Positions 43,569 to 47,267 of a DNA stretch of 47,267 nucleotides are shown here, piece by piece. The stretch covers positions 1 through 47,267 of the forward strand of contig FR902179.1 of NCBI GenBank assembly GCA_000437855.1, read 5' to 3'. The stretch is from Clostridium sp. CAG:567 (GTDB lineage Bacteria; Bacillota; Clostridia; TANB77; CAG-508). Position numbers and translations under genes: made by a program. The notes under the pieces were generated by a model. It was not told the origin of the DNA. It was given only the letters and a program-made list of their open reading frames with translations, and made no database searches. Each line of letters starts with the position of its first letter. Positions within the stretch are counted from its first letter, which is position 1.

Positions 43569-45482
43569 TTATAATTCAACTAAATTATACTGTATATTAA
43601 GTGAATCTAAAATTTGTTTTTCTCTATTGCTACATGTTAAAATAATAATTTGATGTTCTTCTGATTTTTCATTTAAGAAAATTAAGCAATTTTTCAATCT
43701 TTCATCATCAAAATATGCAAATGCTTCATCTAAAATAACTGGCATTTTTTCTTCTGATATTTCATCTAACATAGAAAATCTTAATGATAAATATAATTCA
43801 TCAATAGTTCCAATACTTAGTCTATTGGCTGGAATATAATCTCCATTTTCTAACTCTACTATTAATCCTTTTTCTTGATTAAATACAACCTTTTTATATT
43901 TTCCATTTGAAATTGTTTTTGCAATATTAGATAAATTTTGTGTGAATCTTGGTGTAACATTACATTTCATTTTCTCATAAGCTTTTTCTAATAAACTTTT
44001 TGTAACCAATATACATTTATTTTTTTCTTGTAACTCATTTAATTGTTCTTGTAAATTTTCATATTCTTCTTCTTTTGAAATATATTCTTCCAATTTATTA
44101 TTGATATTATTTTCCTCATGTTCAACACTATTTAATTTTAATTTATATTCTACTATTTTTTTATTTGAATATTCTATCTCTTTTTCTAATTTATCTTTTT
44201 CTTCTAATTTAAAATCAATTTCATTATTTAGTATTTTTTCCTTTTCTAAGTTAAAGTTTAATATGATTTTTTGTTTTTCTTCATCTATTTCTTTTTGCAA
44301 TTTCTTTATATTTTCTTCTAATAAGTTAATTTGACTGTCTATAATGGTTATTTTTTCTTTTAATTCATCTTGTATCTTTTTATTCTTTAAGTTTTTTATT
44401 TTTATTTGGTTATTTATTTTTCTATTTTTTAAATAATTAATAGTAAATATAATAATCTCAATTGGAATTAAAGATAAAATACAATAATTTAATATTTTAT
44501 TTTTTACAAAAATAAAATTAAATATATTAAAAATAATTAATAAAATAAAAATAAATAAATATTTATAATAGTTTATTTTTTTATTTAAATTATTTTGTTC
44601 TGTATTTTTTAAATTATTTTTTGTTAAATTATCTTTTTCTTCTATTTTATTTTTTATTTTTTCTTTATTTTCATTATTTATTTTATTTTTTAAATTATTT
44701 TTTTCTAATTCAACTAAATATTTATTAAATAATATATTTAATTTATTTAAATTATTATTTTTTTGTTCTTCTTGTTCTAATTTTTGTTCTAAATTTATGT
44801 GTTCTTCTTCTAATATTTCTTTATTTTTTGTTGTTTCTTTTCTTGTCTTCATGTCATTAGATAGTATAGTTAGTCTATTTTGTATTACATTGAGTGGTCT
44901 ATCCTGTGTTCTTGCAGTTCCAACCTCCTCTATTAGTTTTTTGTTTAACCTATCAATGGCCTTCTGATATGATACTTTATCATCTCCGGTTCCCGCAAGG
45001 TTTGCAAGCTTTTGTATCAAAATGTTTTGAGACTGGCTATCTAGCACTACTTCCTGTTGTAATGACATTATAGTAGATATATATGTTTTTTCATCGATTC
45101 CTGTTTGTTCATAGAAGAATTGATTTCCATCCTTTTTGTCAATTTTGAATTCTTGTGAAATATCCTCTAAATTTTCATTAAAAATAATTGGATTTTTTTT
45201 ATAAAAATCTCTATATATTTCAAATATTTTTTTATTATTTAATTCATATTTTATCTTTCCCGAAAATTCTTCACCTGTCCATGGCAAATATTTTTCATAA
45301 TCAGATAATTCTTTTCCATTTTTATTTTTTGAAATTCCATAAAAAATGTTTTTTAAATAATTTAATAATGTTGATTTGCCTGTTTCATTTTTTCCATAAA
45401 TAATATTAATATTATTTTTTAAATAAATTTCTTTTTGTTTTAAATTTCCATAATTATTTATTTTTATATTTTGAATTTTCAA
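43569..45482 (-). CDS. YhaN/SbcC-like ATPase
   Basis: The 637-aa protein is an SMC-type ATPase of the YhaN kind. It has an N-terminal Walker A, NIIYGKNETGKSTLLNYL (about residues 26-43), and a C-terminal signature and Walker B, RLSIGTIDELYLSLRF and MPVILDEAFAYFDDERL. Long coiled coils rich in Glu, Lys and Asn (about 215-300 and 365-510) run between. Two hydrophobic segments inside the coil (about 305-350) suggest membrane attachment, a feature of this family. With the adjacent YhaO-like phosphoesterase it probably forms a DNA-processing complex similar to SbcCD. The start is TTG (45482) after AAGGAGA. Its central half is extremely AT-rich, even for this genome. Confidence 0.9.
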   Translation of the reverse strand: MKIQNIKINNYGNLKQKEIYLKNNINIIYGKNETGKSTLLNYLKNIFYGISKNKNGKELSDYEKYLPWTGEEFSGKIKYELNNKKIFEIYRDFYKKNPIIFNENLEDISQEFKIDKKDGNQFFYEQTGIDEKTYISTIMSLQQEVVLDSQSQNILIQKLANLAGTGDDKVSYQKAIDRLNKKLIEEVGTARTQDRPLNVIQNRLTILSNDMKTRKETTKNKEILEEEHINLEQKLEQEEQKNNNLNKLNILFNKYLVELEKNNLKNKINNENKEKIKNKIEEKDNLTKNNLKNTEQNNLNKKINYYKYLFIFILLIIFNIFNFIFVKNKILNYCILSLIPIEIIIFTINYLKNRKINNQIKIKNLKNKKIQDELKEKITIIDSQINLLEENIKKLQKEIDEEKQKIILNFNLEKEKILNNEIDFKLEEKDKLEKEIEYSNKKIVEYKLKLNSVEHEENNINNKLEEYISKEEEYENLQEQLNELQEKNKCILVTKSLLEKAYEKMKCNVTPRFTQNLSNIAKTISNGKYKKVVFNQEKGLIVELENGDYIPANRLSIGTIDELYLSLRFSMLDEISEEKMPVILDEAFAYFDDERLKNCLIFLNEKSEEHQIIILTCSNREKQILDSLNIQYNLVEL

Positions 45483-45525
45483 CTATTTTCTCCTTAATAA
45501 TTTTACTTAATTAATATTATATTTT

Positions 45526-46605
45526 TTAATTTTCTAAAATAGAAAGTCCAATTTCTAAAATTTTATCTAATTCTTCTCGTGTATAATTTCCTTTTTCAAA
45601 TTCGTTAATTATCTCATTTATAAAAATACCTTTTAAAGTATTTTCATTTGCCATACTTTCTAAGTTATAATTTACTTTCGTTTCATTCTTAATTTTTATA
45701 ATATTTTCTTTATTAATAAATTTATATATATTGTTTATATTTATTTCAAAGTTTCTTTTTCCAATTAATATTACTTTATATAAATCTTTAATATTTAATT
45801 GTAAATTATTTATTTTTTCTATTAATTCTTCTTCATCATTTATATTTGTAATATCAAATTCAAATTCTTTAAACTCTCTATTATCTGCTGGAATAAATGC
45901 TATTTCTAGTTTATCCTTTTCAATATTTCCAACTATAAATCCATGTTTTCCTAATTCATCAAATCCCATTGAAATTGTTGAACCCGGATATACAATATTT
46001 TGATTTTGTTCTGAATTATAATCTAGCTTATGTATGTGTCCAAGTGCAACATAATCAAATCCTATTAGTTTTAATTTATTTTTATTTATTGGATTATATT
46101 GAAGTTGTAATTTATCACTAGCATTTATACTTCCATGTGCAATTAAAATATTTATCTTATTTTTATCATCTAATATTATATTTTCTATATCTGTTTTTTC
46201 ACAATAAAAATCTTCAAAACCAACTCCATAAATATTTGCATCATTTGTTTCTACTTTTTCTATTTTTGAAGTAAATATTTTTACATTTTCACTCCATTCA
46301 AAATTTCTATACATAGAATTTATTATATATGGATCATGATTTCCTGGAGTTATAAATATTTTAGTTTCAGGTATTTGTTTAAATAATTCATTTATATATT
46401 CTATTGTGCTTTTTCTAATATAATTATGCTCATATAAATCACCAGCTATAAATAAGTATTCTATTTTATTTTCTTTAGTATAATCTATTATTTTTTTAAA
46501 TACTTCTCTTTGATCCATACGTCTTATTCTTCCGAAATCACCTTTTAAACTTAAATTAGTAAATGGTGTATCAAAATGCATATCTGCTAAATGTATAAAT
46601 TTCAT
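45526..46605 (-). CDS. YhaO/SbcD-like metallophosphoesterase
   Basis: This 359-aa calcineurin-type phosphoesterase has all metal-binding motifs: HLADMHFDTPF, AGDLYEH, TPGNHDPY, LIAHGS and LGHIHKL (within residues 1-190). A C-terminal domain of about 150 residues follows. It is presumed to be a DNA exonuclease acting with the adjacent YhaN-like ATPase (43-nt gap). The ATG follows ATGGAGA. A possible promoter lies about 240 nt upstream, beyond an AT-rich repeat tract. Sequence length is close to the YhaO family. Substrate is unproven. Confidence 0.92.
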   Translation of the reverse strand: MKFIHLADMHFDTPFTNLSLKGDFGRIRRMDQREVFKKIIDYTKENKIEYLFIAGDLYEHNYIRKSTIEYINELFKQIPETKIFITPGNHDPYIINSMYRNFEWSENVKIFTSKIEKVETNDANIYGVGFEDFYCEKTDIENIILDDKNKINILIAHGSINASDKLQLQYNPINKNKLKLIGFDYVALGHIHKLDYNSEQNQNIVYPGSTISMGFDELGKHGFIVGNIEKDKLEIAFIPADNREFKEFEFDITNINDEEELIEKINNLQLNIKDLYKVILIGKRNFEININNIYKFINKENIIKIKNETKVNYNLESMANENTLKGIFINEIINEFEKGNYTREELDKILEIGLSILEN

Positions 46606-46620
46606 TTTCTCTCCATTTCT

Positions 46621-46760
46621 TAATAATTAATTAATTATTTATTTAATTATTTATTTAATTATTTATTTAATTATTTAATTATTTAATTATTTAATTTATT
46701 TAATTTATTTTTTATTAATTATTTGTTTTTTAATTAATTATTTTTTATTAATTATTTATT
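46621..46760. repeat. Degenerate TTAATTATTTAT tandem tract
   Basis: About 140 bp of almost pure A/T built from variants of TTAATTATTTA and TTTAATTATT units, immediately upstream of the YhaO-like gene. Its length could vary by slippage and alter expression of the nuclease pair. Confidence 0.7.
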
Positions 46761-46840
46761 TTATTTTGCATTTAAATCCTAACCTTATTTGTTTTAACTT
46801 TTTATTATTGTATATTTTTCTTATATTGCTATCTTTTTTT

Positions 46841-46869
46841 ATTTTATATTATATTATTTTTTTAGTCAA
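46841..46869 (-). promoter_or_regulatory. Possible promoter of the YhaO-YhaN-like pair
   Basis: TTGACT (46869-46864), 17 bp, TAAAAT (46846-46841) on the minus strand. The leader would be about 230 nt long and include the AT repeat tract. In such AT-rich DNA chance matches are common. Confidence 0.4.
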
Positions 46870-47203
46870 TAGCATTTTTATGTTTTGTCTTTTCGCCAAT
46901 CCTTATTGTTTTGCTAGATGATATGTAGTTTTGTTTTTAGTCTTTTTTAGTCTGTACTCTATGTTTTTCTGATTTATGTAAACTTCTTGTTGTTTTTCTA
47001 TTAATTCGGTTCTCTTTCGCTTATCCGTTAGGTTTTATCCCTCTTTTTTAGTATTTTTCAAGTGTATTTTAGCCATTCATAGCCTTTTCCTTCACTTATA
47101 CTTTTCTGTCCATAATCAATATCTTTATAATTCTTACATTGTTTTTGTCTTTTTGATTAAGTATTGGTTTTTATTTTATAATTATTTTATAATATTTAAA
47201 AAA

Positions 47204-47262
47204 TATTATGAATTATTATCAATAATAATTCATAATAAATAATTTATTTTTAAAAATAAATT
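47204..47262. repeat. Two adjacent AT palindromes
   Basis: 47204-47237 is a 16-bp perfect inverted repeat with a 2-nt centre, and 47241-47262 is a perfect 22-bp palindrome (11+11). They may form a terminator or cruciform for a gene beyond the right edge, or a contig-end structure. Confidence 0.6.
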
Positions 47263-47267
47263 TGTAT

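Larger units (their letters stand above)
46606..47267. other. AT-rich non-coding end of the window
   Basis: No frame of useful length with a ribosome binding site is seen on either strand. The stretch contains the TTAATTATTTAT repeat tract (46621-46760), a possible promoter (46841-46869) and two long AT palindromes at its end. The sequence from 46860 to 47150 is less biased and may hold remains of a lost gene, but I could not recover any family. Confidence 0.5.

Noticed and set aside
46621..46760. CRISPR array
   Set aside because: The repeats are low-complexity A/T units without spacers of constant length, and no cas gene is present.

Overview
The window is AT-rich DNA from a Gram-positive endospore former, most likely an uncultivated member of the Clostridia. 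Evidence for this: the SpoIIE phosphatase and CotF-type coat proteins, a mecA adaptor, a radC-mreBCD-mrdA-minC shape operon, SdrD-type surface proteins, strong purine-rich ribosome binding sites and frequent TTG/GTG starts. The exact lineage is inference. No rRNA, tRNA or CRISPR array was seen.

Layout. 1-4.5 kb: start of rpoC and all of rpoB (minus strand), driven by a consensus promoter and a structured leader of about 430 nt. 4.5-8 kb: a small DUF4177 operon, a COG2426 membrane protein, a 41-bp inverted repeat and a two-component system. 8.1-8.4 kb: a GC-richer, hairpin-rich intergenic block with its own promoter and terminator, read here as a candidate structured RNA. 8.4-12.2 kb: AI-2E-type permease, exonuclease III, a G5/SleB-like wall hydrolase and LemA. 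12.3-18.9 kb: spoIIE, a WG-repeat protein, an unknown tail-anchored protein, acpS and tatD, all leftward. 19.1-28.8 kb: two giant adjacent surface proteins with one promoter and one strong terminator. 29.1-30.1 kb: three small rightward genes behind a sigma-E-like promoter. 30.0-35.8 kb: the shape operon. 35.9-41.6 kb: DUF4321 protein, MecA, an M23 peptidase, two coat proteins, PcrA helicase and an unknown protein. 41.6-46.6 kb: ZIP metal transporter, RF1 and a YhaN/YhaO-like nuclease pair. 46.6-47.3 kb: very AT-rich, palindromic and apparently non-coding.

Most notable observation. Two genes of one operon, mrdA (PBP2) and radC, are each interrupted by a single extra C placed directly before a conserved GGT glycine codon. 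Each interruption creates the sequence CGGT with CGG in the zero frame. By eye, CGG is used in frame nowhere else in the window. Skipping one base at each site restores a complete, family-typical protein. This suggests +1 recoding at an unused, possibly undecoded CGG codon. Ordinary mutation or sequence error remain alternatives.

How the genes fit together: transcription and translation core (rpoBC, prfA), wall elongation and shape (mreBCD, PBP2, SleB-like and M23 hydrolases), sporulation (spoIIE, coat proteins, the sigma-E-like operon), DNA repair (xth, pcrA, radC, YhaN/YhaO) and surface display (two SdrD-type proteins).
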